A stretch of 64,000 nucleotides of DNA, taken from positions 48,694 through 112,693 of the forward strand of contig NZ_JANIIC010000032.1 of assembly GCF_024519315.1 (NCBI RefSeq), read 5' to 3'. Shown in pieces: positions 1 to 10,311 of this stretch. The DNA is from Streptomyces malaysiensis subsp. samsunensis (GTDB lineage Bacteria; Actinomycetota; Actinomycetes; Streptomycetales; Streptomycetaceae). The position numbers and the translations under genes are program-made. The stretch's first letter is position 1. The number at the start of each line of letters is the position of its first letter. The notes below the pieces were generated by a model. The model had not been told where the DNA came from. It made no database searches and worked only from the letters and a program-made list of their open reading frames with translations.

Positions 1-977
<977 letters not shown>

Positions 978-978
<1 letters not shown>

Positions 979-2105
979 TGGAAACTTGGACACACTGCAC
1001 CCTTGCTGATCTGTGTTCGTCTATCACAGTCGGCCACGTGGGATCCATGACAGCCGAATACAAGAGCAGTGGCGTACTTTTCTTGCGTTCGAAGAATGTG
1101 CGGCCGGGGTACCTTGACCTCTCCGATGTGGCATATATTGGAGCGGAATTTCATACCCGCTTGAGGAAGTCGCAATTGCGCCCCAATGATATCGTAATTG
1201 TCCGCACTGGGGCACCGGGTGCGGCCGCCCTAATCCCGGAAGGGATGGGTGATGTGAACTGCTCAGACGTCATCATCGCTCGTCCAGGGCGGCATGTGAA
1301 CCCTAAGTTCTTGTGCTACTCCATCAACGCTACGGCGGGCTCTTTTGTGGCAGCGCACACTGTTGGCGCCGTCCAGCAGCACTTCAATATTGGATCGGCG
1401 AAGGGCTTGAGGCTGTACGTCCCCCCGTTGGCGGAACAGTGTGCCATTGCTGAGATGCTCGGGGCTCTGGACGACAAGGCCGCAGCCAATGATCAAATTG
1501 AAGGGACGGGGATCTCGCTGGGAAGGGCGTTGCTTGGCAAAGAGTTGCAAGGCGCGACATCTGAGGTCCCGCTCGGAGAGGTTGCTGATCTCGTCTATGG
1601 GAAAGCTCTGCCTGCGTCCCAGAGGCGGCAAGGTGTCACGCCAGTGTTCGGGTGTACTGGGCAAGTTGGCTGGCATGACGTGCCGTTGACAGCCATGGGA
1701 TGCCCCGTGGTCGGGCGAAAGGGCGCCAACGCGGGGCATGTTTCCTGGATGTCGAAGCCCGGGTGGGTGATCGATACCGCTTTCTATGCTAAGCCGGTGA
1801 ATTCAGCAATCACGAATGAAGCGCTGTACTTCCTTCTTGAGTCTGCATCCATTGATGCGTTGACTGCGGATTCTGCTGTTCCTGGAGTGAATCGTAACGT
1901 GGCTCTCAGGCATCGCATCCTCGTTCCTGAGCTTGACGCTTTGCGGCGGTTCGGGGAGTGGGCTAGGGAACTGCTAACGGCATCCGTGCAGGCAGAGACG
2001 GAATCACGAACCCTCGCCGAACTCCGAGACACCCTGCTCCCCAAATTGATCTCCGGACAGATCCGCATTAAGGACGCCGAACGCGCCGTAGAGGAGGTCG
2101 TATGA
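978..2105 (+). CDS. hsdS: Type I restriction-modification specificity subunit HsdS
   Basis: HsdS supplies DNA target recognition for the HsdM/HsdR complex. The protein is about 375 aa, near family size. It has two target-recognition halves (about 1-160 and 190-330), each followed by a helical spacer, and a characteristic tail reading LLPKLISGQIRIKDAE. The start is the ATG that overlaps the hsdM stop; a GTG one codon earlier (975) is equally possible. The gene overlaps hsdR by 4 nt (ATGA). Its sequence is visibly more AT-rich than hsdM and hsdR, with AT-run stretches around 1130-1200 and 1370-1400. This is common for hsdS, which exchanges recognition domains by recombination. The target sequence cannot be predicted from the protein. 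Confidence 0.93.
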
Positions 2106-5100
2106 CCGACGGCATTTCCGAGGAACCTGGCTCCGAGGAACCGCCTATAAGAGACCTGTCCGAGGCCGATTGGGAGCTTTACGCCCTTGACCTCCTCGCC
2201 GAGCGCGGCTGGCCGCACATCCCCGGCCGCGAACTCGGCCCCTCGGGCGGCGTGCGCAAGAGCTGGCGGGACCTCGTCCTCTATCCGCGTCTGCGTCAGG
2301 CCATCGTCAGCCGTTATCCCCAGCTCCCGGCCCCCGCAGTCGAGGACGCCATCAAAGATCTCCTCGACCAGTCCACCGCCAATGAACTCCGCGAGAACCA
2401 CCGCTTCCACCAGAAACTCACCACCATCGGTGCCAAGGTCAGCTACACCGACCCCCTCACCGACGAAGAGCACCATGTCACGGTCCGCCCCGTCGACTTC
2501 TCCAACCCCCACGGCAACGACCTGCTCGCCGCCAGTCAGGTCCGCGTCGTCAGCGACAAAGGCCGCACGTTCGTCTTCGACATCGTCCTCTATATCAACG
2601 GCCTGCCCCTCGCCCTCATCGAGCTCAAAAAAGCCTCCAGCACGGACAGCTCCCGTACCGCTTACGACCAGATCCAGAACTACCGCCGCGAGCTGAAGAC
2701 CACCGCCTTTGCGACCATCCTCGCCACCGTCGCCACCGATGGCATAACGGCCCGCATCGGCACCCCCTTCACGCCCTGGCAGCACATGGCCCCCTGGCAC
2801 GCCACCGAAGACGGTGTCCTGCTCCGCAAGGAGGAGCGCGAGGACGGCCGGGCGTTGGAGCGGATGGTCGACGGGCCGCTGGAGCCGGACCGGTTCCTCG
2901 ATCTGCTTGCCAACTTCCTCTCCTACTCCGCCGAGAACACCGGCGCCGTGGACACGGTCAAGATGGCCAAGGCGCATCAGTACATCGCGGTCAACAAAGC
3001 AGTGCAGGCCACCGAATCCGCCGTCGCCACCGACGGCCGTGCGGGTGTTGTCTGGCATACCCAAGGCGCCGGCAAGAGCGAAGAAATGCTCTTCTACACG
3101 GCCAAGATCTCGGGCTCCCGTACACCCGAGCTGGCCAATCCCACCGTCGTGCTGCTCACCGACCGCATCGATCTCGATGGCCAGCTCTTCAAGACGTTCG
3201 CCAAGAGCCGCAGTTTGCACCAGGCGGTCGGAGAGCCGGTGAAGGCCGAGGACGCGACCCGACTGCGCGAGCTGCTGACGACGCGCGCCGGCGGGGTGGT
3301 GTTCACGACACTCCAGAAGTTCCGGCTCAGTAAAGAAGAGCGTGAGGCGAAGGTTCGGCATCCGGAGCTTTCCCCGCGACGCGACGTCATTGTCATCGTC
3401 GACGAGGCCCACCGCAGCCACTACGACTTCTATGACGGCTTTGCGCGCCATCTGCGCGATGCGCTCCCGCACGCTACCTTCATCGCCTTCACCGGCACCC
3501 CGATCGACAACACGACCGGCAACACGCGCGCCGTCTTCGGCGACGACATCCACACCTACGACCTCACTCAGGCCGTGGACGACGGCGCGACCGTGCCCGT
3601 CTTCTACGAGCCGCACCTCACCAAGGTCAAGATTCCCGACGATGCTGACCTCGATGAGTTGAACGCCCAGGCCGAGGGCCTGGTGGAAGGGTTCTCGGAG
3701 GAGGAGAAGCGCAAGGCGCAGCGAAAGTTCGCCTCCTACGAGAGCCTGATCGGCGCGCCGGAGCGGGTGGAGGAACTGGCGGACGGCGTCTTGACGCACT
3801 GGGACGCCCGCAGCGCCGAGATGAAGAAGCTCACCGGCAAGACCGGCAAGGGCATGGTGGTGTGTGCCTCCCGGGCCATCGCCGCCCGGCTCTTCGAGGC
3901 GCTGGCCCGCCGTCGTGCCGACTGGATCGGCGAGCGCGACAAGAAGACCGGCCTGCTCCGCGATGACACCGGCCGCATCAAGGTCGTCTTCACGGGAAAC
4001 CCGTCCAGGGACGATGACGAGGTCGTCGACTACGTCCGTACCCCGACGCAGCTCAAGGAGATTCAGAAGCGCGTACTGAAGGAGGACGATGAGCTTGAGC
4101 TGATCATCGTCCAGTCCCTGTGGTTGACCGGATTCGACGCCCCGCCCCTCCATACCCTCTACCTCGACCGCCGGATGCGCGGTGCGGCACTCATGCAGGC
4201 CATCGCCCGGGTGAACCGCACCTGGGGTGAGAAGCCGTCCGGGCTCGTGGTGGATTTCCAGGGCGTGGCCCGATACATCGAGCAGGCTCTGGCCGAGTAC
4301 TCCGACCGGGACCGCGAGAAGGGCACCATCGGCGCGCACATCTCCGAGGCGGCCGACGCGGTGCGCGAGCAGCATCAGCGGCTGACGGAGATCCTGCACG
4401 GTTGCGCATGGCGGGAAGTGCTGGCTTCCGGTGAGCGGCAGGCGTACCGAGAGGCGATTCTGGAGGTCCTGGACTTCTTCCAGATCGCCGAACCTCATCT
4501 GTCACCGGGCCAGCCCACCCGCAGACAGCGGTTCATGCACTACTCCCGGCTCCTGGCACAAGCCTTCACCCTTTGCCCCACGGCACCCGAGATCCAGGAC
4601 CTGTTGCCCGACATCCAGTTCTTCGAGGCCGTCCGTACGCACCGCGAGAAGCTCACCGCTCAGGCGAACGAGGAACAGGGGCTGGCCACGGCTGCCGATG
4701 TGCGGCTGCTGATCGAACAGCTCAACGCCCAGGCAGTGGCGGTCGACGGCATCGTCGACATCTACGATGCCGCAGGGATCGTGAAGCCCGACCTCTCGCA
4801 CCTGGACGAGGACTTCATCGACGAACTGAAGTCGAGTCGCCACCCCCACCTCGCCATCGAGGCGCTGCGTCAGGCGATGACCAAGCAGATCCGCGAAACG
4901 CAAGCAGGCAACATCACTCGGGAGAAACTGTTCACCGACAAGATGAAGGCGGTAATGAACCGCTACATCAATGGTCTGCTGACCACCGCCCAGGTCATCG
5001 ACCTTCTGGTGAGCGTGGCGCGGGAAAGTGCCGCCGACCACGAGCGTGCGCGGGAACTGGGGCTGACCAAAGACGAGCTGGATTTCTACGACGCGGTGGC

Positions 5101-5344
5101 GGCCAACCCGTCTGCGGTTGAAGAGCTCGGCAAGGGCATCCTCGCCCAGATCGCGAAGGCCCTGGTCGAACAGGTCCGCAACGACGTCACCATCGACTGG
5201 AAGGTGCGCGAGCAGGCCCGTGACCGCATCCGGGCGAAGGTGAAGCGTCTGCTGCGGCGCTTCGGCTATCCGCCGGACCGGCAGCCCGAAGCCATTGAGC
5301 GGGTGCTGAAGCAGACGGAGGTCAAGGCCGAGGAATGGGCCTGA
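2102..5344 (+). CDS. hsdR: Type I restriction endonuclease subunit HsdR
   Basis: This is the motor and nuclease subunit of the type I complex, 1080 aa as expected. The N-terminal nuclease domain carries the D...ExK signature: FDIVLY followed by LIELKKA near residues 160-178. Superfamily 2 helicase motifs follow: Walker A HTQGAGKSEE near 318-327 (Ala in place of the more usual Ser), DEAH within VDEAHRSHYD near 433, and the FTGTPI motif after it. The C-terminal 350 residues are helical and would dock on HsdM/HsdS. ATGA overlap with hsdS shows an hsdMSR operon. All motifs are intact, so the system is probably active provided hsdM is complete upstream. Confidence 0.96.
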   Translation: MTDGISEEPGSEEPPIRDLSEADWELYALDLLAERGWPHIPGRELGPSGGVRKSWRDLVLYPRLRQAIVSRYPQLPAPAVEDAIKDLLDQSTANELRENHRFHQKLTTIGAKVSYTDPLTDEEHHVTVRPVDFSNPHGNDLLAASQVRVVSDKGRTFVFDIVLYINGLPLALIELKKASSTDSSRTAYDQIQNYRRELKTTAFATILATVATDGITARIGTPFTPWQHMAPWHATEDGVLLRKEEREDGRALERMVDGPLEPDRFLDLLANFLSYSAENTGAVDTVKMAKAHQYIAVNKAVQATESAVATDGRAGVVWHTQGAGKSEEMLFYTAKISGSRTPELANPTVVLLTDRIDLDGQLFKTFAKSRSLHQAVGEPVKAEDATRLRELLTTRAGGVVFTTLQKFRLSKEEREAKVRHPELSPRRDVIVIVDEAHRSHYDFYDGFARHLRDALPHATFIAFTGTPIDNTTGNTRAVFGDDIHTYDLTQAVDDGATVPVFYEPHLTKVKIPDDADLDELNAQAEGLVEGFSEEEKRKAQRKFASYESLIGAPERVEELADGVLTHWDARSAEMKKLTGKTGKGMVVCASRAIAARLFEALARRRADWIGERDKKTGLLRDDTGRIKVVFTGNPSRDDDEVVDYVRTPTQLKEIQKRVLKEDDELELIIVQSLWLTGFDAPPLHTLYLDRRMRGAALMQAIARVNRTWGEKPSGLVVDFQGVARYIEQALAEYSDRDREKGTIGAHISEAADAVREQHQRLTEILHGCAWREVLASGERQAYREAILEVLDFFQIAEPHLSPGQPTRRQRFMHYSRLLAQAFTLCPTAPEIQDLLPDIQFFEAVRTHREKLTAQANEEQGLATAADVRLLIEQLNAQAVAVDGIVDIYDAAGIVKPDLSHLDEDFIDELKSSRHPHLAIEALRQAMTKQIRETQAGNITREKLFTDKMKAVMNRYINGLLTTAQVIDLLVSVARESAADHERARELGLTKDELDFYDAVAANPSAVEELGKGILAQIAKALVEQVRNDVTIDWKVREQARDRIRAKVKRLLRRFGYPPDRQPEAIERVLKQTEVKAEEWA

Positions 5345-5356
5345 GCCGCTGAATAT

Positions 5357-5418
5357 GGTGGGTTTGAGCGGGGGACGGTCCGTTGGGCGGGCGTCGTCCC
5401 GGCCCAAACCCACCGCTT
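5357..5418. terminator. Long stem-loop downstream of hsdR
   Basis: A perfect 10-bp outer stem (GGTGGGTTTG at 5357-5366 with CAAACCCACC at 5405-5414) encloses a second GC-rich inner stem and is followed on the + strand by GCTTTT. It lies between hsdR and the convergent small gene at 5419-5694 and probably ends transcription from both sides. Confidence 0.7.
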
Positions 5419-5694
5419 TTACGGCCGCCGCATCACGGTGCTGGCTCCCTTGCCCACACGGCATGCCGGGATCTCCCCGGGCGTCCAGGAGTCACCGAGG
5501 ACGTAGCACAGCTCGGCGTGCAACTGCTCCGCCTCAACGGTGCTGAGGTGGAGCTGGCCGTCGCCCTGGTGCTCACCGTCGCGGACCACCCACAACGGCA
5601 GCGTCACGCCTTGGCCGGGATCGCCGTTCTGTGCCACGCGCTTGCCGGGGATTCGGTCCAACCGCCAGCCGCGTGCGGGGTTGTAAGACGCCAT
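5419..5694 (-). CDS. Conserved hypothetical protein divergent from an XRE regulator
   Basis: A 91-aa soluble protein with no signal peptide or membrane segment. A purine-rich AAGGAAAGG tract precedes the ATG. Proteins of this kind, with a central stretch resembling LHLSTVEAEQLHAEL, are found in Streptomyces next to XRE/DUF397 loci. That is a recollection of family context, not a functional assignment. It is transcribed divergently from the XRE gene starting at 5811, so the 116-bp intergenic region may be a shared control region. No enzymatic motif is visible and I do not assign a function. Confidence 0.65.
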   Translation of the reverse strand: MASYNPARGWRLDRIPGKRVAQNGDPGQGVTLPLWVVRDGEHQGDGQLHLSTVEAEQLHAELCYVLGDSWTPGEIPACRVGKGASTVMRRP

Positions 5695-5810
5695 GTCATC
5701 CGGCCTTTCCTTACTCAGTGTTGCTGTTTGCCTCTCCAGAGTGGCCGGAAATGGCTACGGTCAACAGTGGGTGAGCGTTGCCAGCGAGGCAAGGAACACA
5801 GGGGGTCGTG

Positions 5811-6659
5811 ATGCCCGCACGCAAGAGCGTTTCCGGACGCAAGCCGTCCGCGCGGCGGCTGCTGGCCGCCGAGGTGGCGCGGCTGCGGGGTGAGTCCGGC
5901 AAGTCGTTGGGGCAGTTGGCCGACGAGACGACCTACGACCGTACGTATCTCCACAAGCTGGAGACCGGGGTGCGGATCGGGTCTCCGGAGGTCATCGCCG
6001 CGCTGGACAAGGTCTACGGGACCGGGGAGCGGCTGGCGATGCTGTGGGAGCTGGCTCGCGAGGACGTGTTCCCCGACAAGTACAAGCGGTTCATGGAACT
6101 GGAGGCGACTGCCACCGTCCGGTACGAGTACTCGGCCGCTACGGTGCCGGGGCTGTTGCAGACCGAGGCGTATGCCCGGGAGGTGCTGGGGGTGGCCCGG
6201 CCAGGAGATGAACAGGAGTTGGAGGAACGCGTCGTCGCACGACTGGGTAGGCAGAGGGTGCTCCACCAGGACTCGCCACCCCACTACCGCGCTGTGCTCG
6301 ATGAGGCTGTACTGCGCCGTGCCCTCAGCGAGCCGGAGGACTGGCAGCGACAGTTGGGCCATTTGCTAACGACTTCTCGGCTGGCTCATGTCACGCTTCA
6401 GGTGTTGCCCTTTTCCGCAGGGCTACATGGACTGATCGGCACGTCGCTGACCCTTCTGTGGCAGCCCGACGGTAGTGCTGTGGCCTATACGGAGGACTCA
6501 CACTCGGGCGAACTGGTCGAAGAAGCAGGGGGCGTGGAACGGCTGCGACTGTCCTACGATCTGCTGCGGGACTCAGCCCTATCGCCACGGGAATCCGTGG
6601 CGTTCATTCAGCGAGTGATGGAGGACGACGCGACATGCGAAACGCTCGACCCGAACTGA
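5811..6659 (+). CDS. XRE-family regulator with DUF5753 C-terminal domain (Scr1-like)
   Basis: A 282-aa protein with an N-terminal helix-turn-helix of the XRE type (about residues 15-70, including SLGQLADETTYDRTYLHKLE) and a DUF5753 domain (about 95-275). The domain shows the usual LEATATVRYEYSAATVPGLLQTE entry region in degenerate form. I chose the ATG at 5811 because a GGGGG tract lies 6-10 nt upstream; a longer frame from a TTG at 5778 has no such site. The gene overlaps the DUF397 gene behind it by 25 nt. Such pairs (S. coelicolor Scr1/Scr2 is the studied case) behave as a regulator and small partner and can affect antibiotic production and differentiation. Here the pair sits between the hsd operon and the Septu-like genes. 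Confidence 0.9.
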   Translation: MPARKSVSGRKPSARRLLAAEVARLRGESGKSLGQLADETTYDRTYLHKLETGVRIGSPEVIAALDKVYGTGERLAMLWELAREDVFPDKYKRFMELEATATVRYEYSAATVPGLLQTEAYAREVLGVARPGDEQELEERVVARLGRQRVLHQDSPPHYRAVLDEAVLRRALSEPEDWQRQLGHLLTTSRLAHVTLQVLPFSAGLHGLIGTSLTLLWQPDGSAVAYTEDSHSGELVEEAGGVERLRLSYDLLRDSALSPRESVAFIQRVMEDDATCETLDPN

Positions 6660-6853
6660 GTGCAGCGCGGTGGCGTAAGTCCAGCTACAGCAATCCTGAC
6701 GGCGGCAACTGCGTCGAGGTGGCCGACGGCCACCCCACCCTCGTCCCCGTCCGGGACAGCAAGAACCCCCACCACCCGGCGCTCATATTCGAGGCCCCTG
6801 CCTGGGCCGCGTTCCTCGCCGAGGTGAAGGCCGGGCGCATCGGCAACCGGTGA
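6635..6853 (+). CDS. DUF397 domain protein (partner of the XRE regulator)
   Basis: A 72-aa protein typical of DUF397. It has WRKSSYSN near residues 13-20, a GGNCVEVA segment, the conserved VRDSK near 40-44, and a terminal helix containing WAAFLAEVKAG. The ATG at 6635 lies inside the preceding XRE gene, so the two are translationally coupled. In the studied Scr1/Scr2 pair the DUF397 member antagonises the XRE regulator. That role is inferred here from the arrangement. Confidence 0.9.
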   Translation: MRNARPELSAARWRKSSYSNPDGGNCVEVADGHPTLVPVRDSKNPHHPALIFEAPAWAAFLAEVKAGRIGNR

Positions 6854-6984
6854 TCGGCCACTCGTCGGCCGATCACCCCAGTTCACGTCACGGCTCACCC
6901 TGTCACCGCACCGTGAGAAAGTGAGCTGCCAGGTGGGGGTTGGGCGGTGGCGGCCGGGAGGCGCCGGGAGGCGAGGAGTCATAG

Positions 6985-8370
6985 GTGTACGTCACCAAGA
7001 TCGGCCTTTCGAACGTCAGAGGGTTCACGGGGCCCCGCGCGGTGGATCTCACCCTCCCCGAGGGCGGTGGCTGGATCGTCATGGCGGGCCGCAACGGCTC
7101 GGGAAAGACCACGCTGCTCAAGGCCCTGGCCGTCGCGCTCGGCGGTCCCTCGGTGGCCCGCACCCTCGTGCCGGACTTCACCGGGTGGGTATCCCAGGGG
7201 GAACGGGAGGGCTGGGCCCAGGCGTTCATCGCCCGAGACCCATCACGCGATGTGCTGCGCGGTCGGGGGCGGGCGCCGGACGGGCCGCAGGTGCTCGGGC
7301 TGACCTGGACGTTGCCACCCTCTTCGGCGCCCGACCCCACGCTGAGCCATCCGGTCCGGCCCGACCTGGCGGCCTATCAGCCGCCGTACGGCTGGCCGGG
7401 CGCGGAGCGAGGCCCCTGGTCGGAGAACCCCCAGGGGTGGTTCTGCGCGGCGTACGGCCCGTTCCGGCGCTTGATGGGGGGTGCTGGCGAAGCCCAGCGG
7501 CTCATGCTCTCCCCTGGCCCGGCGGGCCGGATGGCCTCGCTGTTCCATGAGGACGTCTCCCTCGCGGAAGGCGTTTCCTGGCTGATCAATCTGCACCTGC
7601 GGAAACTGGAGGGGCGTCAGGGAGCTGAGGAGTTGCTGGGGGTCGTCACCGATCTGCTCTCGCATGGCCTGCTGCCGGAGGAATATCGCGTCGTGCGGGT
7701 GGATTCGGAGGGACTGTGGGTGGCCCGTGCCGACGGGGAACGCCCCACACCCACCTCATCCGCACGCAGTCGGCCCTTCCCCTTGCGGGAGATGAGCGAC
7801 GGCTACCGCACTGTGGCCGCTCTGGTACTGGACATCGTCCGGCAGATACAGACCGCCTACGGCACGCTGGATGCGCGCGTCACGGACGACGGGCGGCCGC
7901 AAATCCGCATGCCCGGCGTCGTCATCATCGACGAGATCGACGCACATCTGCACGTCACCTGGCAGCGCCGCATCGGTGACTGGCTGCGTGATCACTTCCC
8001 GAACGTCCAGTTCATCGTCAGCAGCCACAGTCCCTATATCTGTCAGGCCGCTGACGAAGGCGGGCTCATCCGGCTGCCCGGCCCCGATGAGGACCGGTCA
8101 CCCGAGGTCGTGGACGAGGACCTGTACCACCGCGTCGTCTTCGGCAGCGGGGACGATGCCGCGATCTCAGAGCTGTTCGGGTTGGAGACGCCCTACTCCA
8201 GCAGGGCCGAGAAGCACCGCCGGCGGTTCGTCTGGTTGGAGCGGAAGCTGTACGACGGGGAGGCGAGCGATGAGGAGGTCGCCGAGTACCACGAGCTCGA
8301 CGATCTGCTGACCAGCTCCGTGGAGGCGCGGGTCACCGAGGTCGCGGCGCGGTTAGGACGTGGCGAGTGA
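6985..8370 (+). CDS. RecF/OLD-like AAA ATPase, PtuA-like component of a Septu-type defence pair
   Basis: A 461-aa ABC-type ATPase. It begins with the LSNVRGF strand typical of RecF/SbcC-like heads. Walker A is GRNGSGKTT (residues 35-43), a signature-like MSDGYRTVAAL lies near 270, Walker B is VVIIDEIDAHLH near 312-323, and an H-loop (SSHSPYI) follows. The middle is an inserted Pro-rich and helical region. It starts at a GTG and overlaps the HNH nuclease gene behind it by 4 nt (GTGA). An ATPase of this kind coupled to an HNH nuclease is the Septu (PtuA/PtuB) layout, which protects against phages. The assignment rests on motifs and context, so it could be another ATPase/HNH system. Confidence 0.85.
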   Translation: MYVTKIGLSNVRGFTGPRAVDLTLPEGGGWIVMAGRNGSGKTTLLKALAVALGGPSVARTLVPDFTGWVSQGEREGWAQAFIARDPSRDVLRGRGRAPDGPQVLGLTWTLPPSSAPDPTLSHPVRPDLAAYQPPYGWPGAERGPWSENPQGWFCAAYGPFRRLMGGAGEAQRLMLSPGPAGRMASLFHEDVSLAEGVSWLINLHLRKLEGRQGAEELLGVVTDLLSHGLLPEEYRVVRVDSEGLWVARADGERPTPTSSARSRPFPLREMSDGYRTVAALVLDIVRQIQTAYGTLDARVTDDGRPQIRMPGVVIIDEIDAHLHVTWQRRIGDWLRDHFPNVQFIVSSHSPYICQAADEGGLIRLPGPDEDRSPEVVDEDLYHRVVFGSGDDAAISELFGLETPYSSRAEKHRRRFVWLERKLYDGEASDEEVAEYHELDDLLTSSVEARVTEVAARLGRGE

Positions 8371-9125
8371 TCCCGATCCAGCGGATTCCGGCGCCGGATG
8401 AGCTCACCCAGGAGTTGGAGCAGTGCAAGAAGAAGGTCACTACGTGGGTGGCGGAGGGCAAGACCGTACGAGATGTCTGGTCCAACGGTGCCAAGGTGGC
8501 CAAGCGTCGTATACGGCAGCTGCTGGAGGAGATGGCGCCAGGCCGCAAACGGTGCATGTACTGCGAAGACAGCCTTGGCACGGACATCGACCACTTCCAG
8601 CCAATCGCTCTCGCTCCGGAGCGCGCGTTCGACTGGCTCAACCACTTGCTGGCCTGTTCGTACTGCAACAGCAATCTCAAGCGTGACGCCTACCCGCGCC
8701 ACGAGGACACCGGTGAGGCCCTGCTGCTCGACCCGACGGCCGAGGACCCGGCGGACCACCTCGCACTGCGGCTGGGTTCCTGCCGGTATGAGGCCAGCAC
8801 CCGCAAGGGTGCGGAAACCGTCCGGGTCTTCGGACTGAACGACCGGCAGGAGCTGGTCGGAGGACGGACGACGACGTACAAGACCTGCCGGGGCCTACTG
8901 GCGCAGTGGCATACGTATATCCGGGAAGGTGAGGAGGCCGAGGCCGCCGACCTGGCCCAGGCGTTACGGGAGCAGCCCTTCGCCGAGGTGCTGCGCGCCA
9001 TGGAGCACCTATTGCGTGACAAACCGCACGTCGCGCGGCAGCTCTTCAGGGCACCGGTCCACGCCGCCCTGGTGGAGTGGGCACGAGCACCGGACGGCAC
9101 ACGGGAGTCCGCACCTCACGCATGA
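8367..9125 (+). CDS. HNH endonuclease, PtuB-like component of a Septu-type defence pair
   Basis: A 252-aa HNH nuclease with a zinc-binding frame. It has CMYC (Cys63, Cys66), the catalytic DH pair (Asp75-His76), Asn92, and CSYCN...K (Cys97, Cys100, Asn101, Lys105). This is the CxxC...DH...N...CxxCN..K arrangement of PtuB-like and TIGR02646-type proteins. The C-terminal 130 residues are mostly helical and probably contact the ATPase. The GTG start overlaps the ATPase stop, so both products are likely made together. In Septu the ATPase is thought to hold the nuclease inactive until infection; that is known for the family, not shown here. Confidence 0.85.
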   Translation: MIPIQRIPAPDELTQELEQCKKKVTTWVAEGKTVRDVWSNGAKVAKRRIRQLLEEMAPGRKRCMYCEDSLGTDIDHFQPIALAPERAFDWLNHLLACSYCNSNLKRDAYPRHEDTGEALLLDPTAEDPADHLALRLGSCRYEASTRKGAETVRVFGLNDRQELVGGRTTTYKTCRGLLAQWHTYIREGEEAEAADLAQALREQPFAEVLRAMEHLLRDKPHVARQLFRAPVHAALVEWARAPDGTRESAPHA

Positions 9126-9141
9126 GGCACGAGCCATAGCC

Positions 9142-9175
9142 GAAGGGCGCCCCACCGATCGGTGGGGCGCCCTTC
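9142..9175. terminator. Perfect bidirectional hairpin between HNH gene and ahpD
   Basis: Two perfectly complementary 16-nt arms (9142-9157 and 9160-9175) flank a 2-nt loop. The arms read GAAGGGCGCCCCACCG and its complement. The hairpin sits midway between two convergent genes and marks the right edge of the defence island. Confidence 0.85.
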
Positions 9176-9205
9176 TTCCGCGAACCAACGGTGCGACCGT
9201 GCGCG

Positions 9206-9745
9206 TCAGCCGCCCGCGGCCAGGACGCCCTCGGCGTCCAGCGTGGCGCCGACCGCCTGGAGCACGGAGGCGATTTTGAAGGCTTCCTGGATCGTCTCGC
9301 GGTCCACGCCCGCCTTGCGGAGCACCTGCTCATGCGAGTCGAGGCACATTCCGCAGCCGTTGATCGCGGACACGGCCAGCGACCACAGCTCGAAGTCGGT
9401 CTTGTCCACGCCCGGGTTGCCGATGACGTTCATCCGCAGCCCCGCGCGCAGGTTTCCGTACTCCGGGTCGGAGAGCAGGTGCCGGGTCCGGTAGAAGACG
9501 TTGTTCATCGCCATGATGGCGGCCGCCGACTTGGCGGCGGTGTACGCCTCCGGCGAGAGGTTGGCCTTGGCCTCCGGCTCGAGCTCGGTCAGCACCCGCG
9601 CCGAGCGCGAGGCGATCGCGCAGGCCAGCACGGTGCCCCACAGCTGCTGCTGCGGAAGGTCGGAGTTGCCGATCACCGAACCGAGGTTCAGCTTGAGGTC
9701 CTTGGCGTAGTCCGGCAGTGCGGACTTCAGATCATCGAGTGCCAT
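9206..9745 (-). CDS. ahpD: Alkyl hydroperoxidase AhpD
   Basis: A 179-aa AhpD-family protein that reduces the peroxiredoxin AhpC, giving NADH-dependent peroxide removal in actinobacteria through lipoamide. The catalytic CxxC is CGMC (Cys131, Cys134), followed by His138 in the standard CxxCxxxH pattern; the preceding Glu network (about 118-119) is also present. It lies 11 nt behind ahpC on the same strand, so the two form one transcript. It is most likely induced by OxyR, whose gene is divergent from ahpC. Confidence 0.96.
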   Translation of the reverse strand: MALDDLKSALPDYAKDLKLNLGSVIGNSDLPQQQLWGTVLACAIASRSARVLTELEPEAKANLSPEAYTAAKSAAAIMAMNNVFYRTRHLLSDPEYGNLRAGLRMNVIGNPGVDKTDFELWSLAVSAINGCGMCLDSHEQVLRKAGVDRETIQEAFKIASVLQAVGATLDAEGVLAAGG

Positions 9746-9756
9746 GGTGAATCAGC

Positions 9757-10311
9757 TCACTCACCGGAGAGGAGGGCCACCGGGTCGAGGGTGTCCTCGC
9801 CCTTGCTCCAGTTGCAGGGGCACAGCTCGTCGGTCTGGAGGGCGTCCAGCACCCGCAGGACCTCCTTGGGGTTACGGCCCACGGAACCGGCCGTCACCAT
9901 GGTGAACTGGATCTCGTTGTTCTGGTCCACGATGAACACCGCGCGCTGCGCGTAGCCGTCCTCGCCCTCGATGCCCAGGTCGCGCATCAGCTCGTGCTTG
10001 GGGTCGGCCAGCATCGGGAAGGGCAGGTCGCGCAGGTCCGAGTGGTCCTTGCGCCAGGCGTGGTGGACGAACTCGGAGTCGCCGGAGAAGCCCAGGATCT
10101 GGGCGTCACGGTCGGCGAACTCGTCGTTCAGCTTGCCGAAGGCCGCGATCTCGGTCGGGCACACGAAGGTGAAGTCCTTGGGCCATGCGAAGACGACGCG
10201 CCACTTGCCCTCGTAGGTCTTGTGGTTGATCTGCTCGAACTCCTTGCCGCTCTCCAGCGACACGCAGGCGGTCAGGTCGTACTCGGGGAACTTGTCACCG
10301 ACGGTGAGCAC
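9757..10311 (-). CDS. ahpC: Alkyl hydroperoxide reductase AhpC (peroxiredoxin)
   Basis: A two-cysteine peroxiredoxin that reduces H2O2 and organic peroxides. The peroxidatic cysteine is Cys51 in DFTFVCPTE, and resolving cysteines lie in ELCPCNW near residue 164-166. A GTG at 10317 also opens this frame. The AAGGAG ribosome-binding site, however, ends about 5 nt before the GTG at 10311 and touches the upstream GTG, so 10311 (protein beginning MLTVGDKF, 184 aa) is the better start and matches the usual family N-terminus. ahpD follows after 11 nt. The gene is divergent from oxyR. Confidence 0.96.
   Translation of the reverse strand: MLTVGDKFPEYDLTACVSLESGKEFEQINHKTYEGKWRVVFAWPKDFTFVCPTEIAAFGKLNDEFADRDAQILGFSGDSEFVHHAWRKDHSDLRDLPFPMLADPKHELMRDLGIEGEDGYAQRAVFIVDQNNEIQFTMVTAGSVGRNPKEVLRVLDALQTDELCPCNWSKGEDTLDPVALLSGE

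Noticed and set aside
1784..4498. 904-codon open frame on the minus strand
   Set aside because: Antisense to hsdS/hsdR; composition is a typical high-GC shadow and no domain is recognisable.
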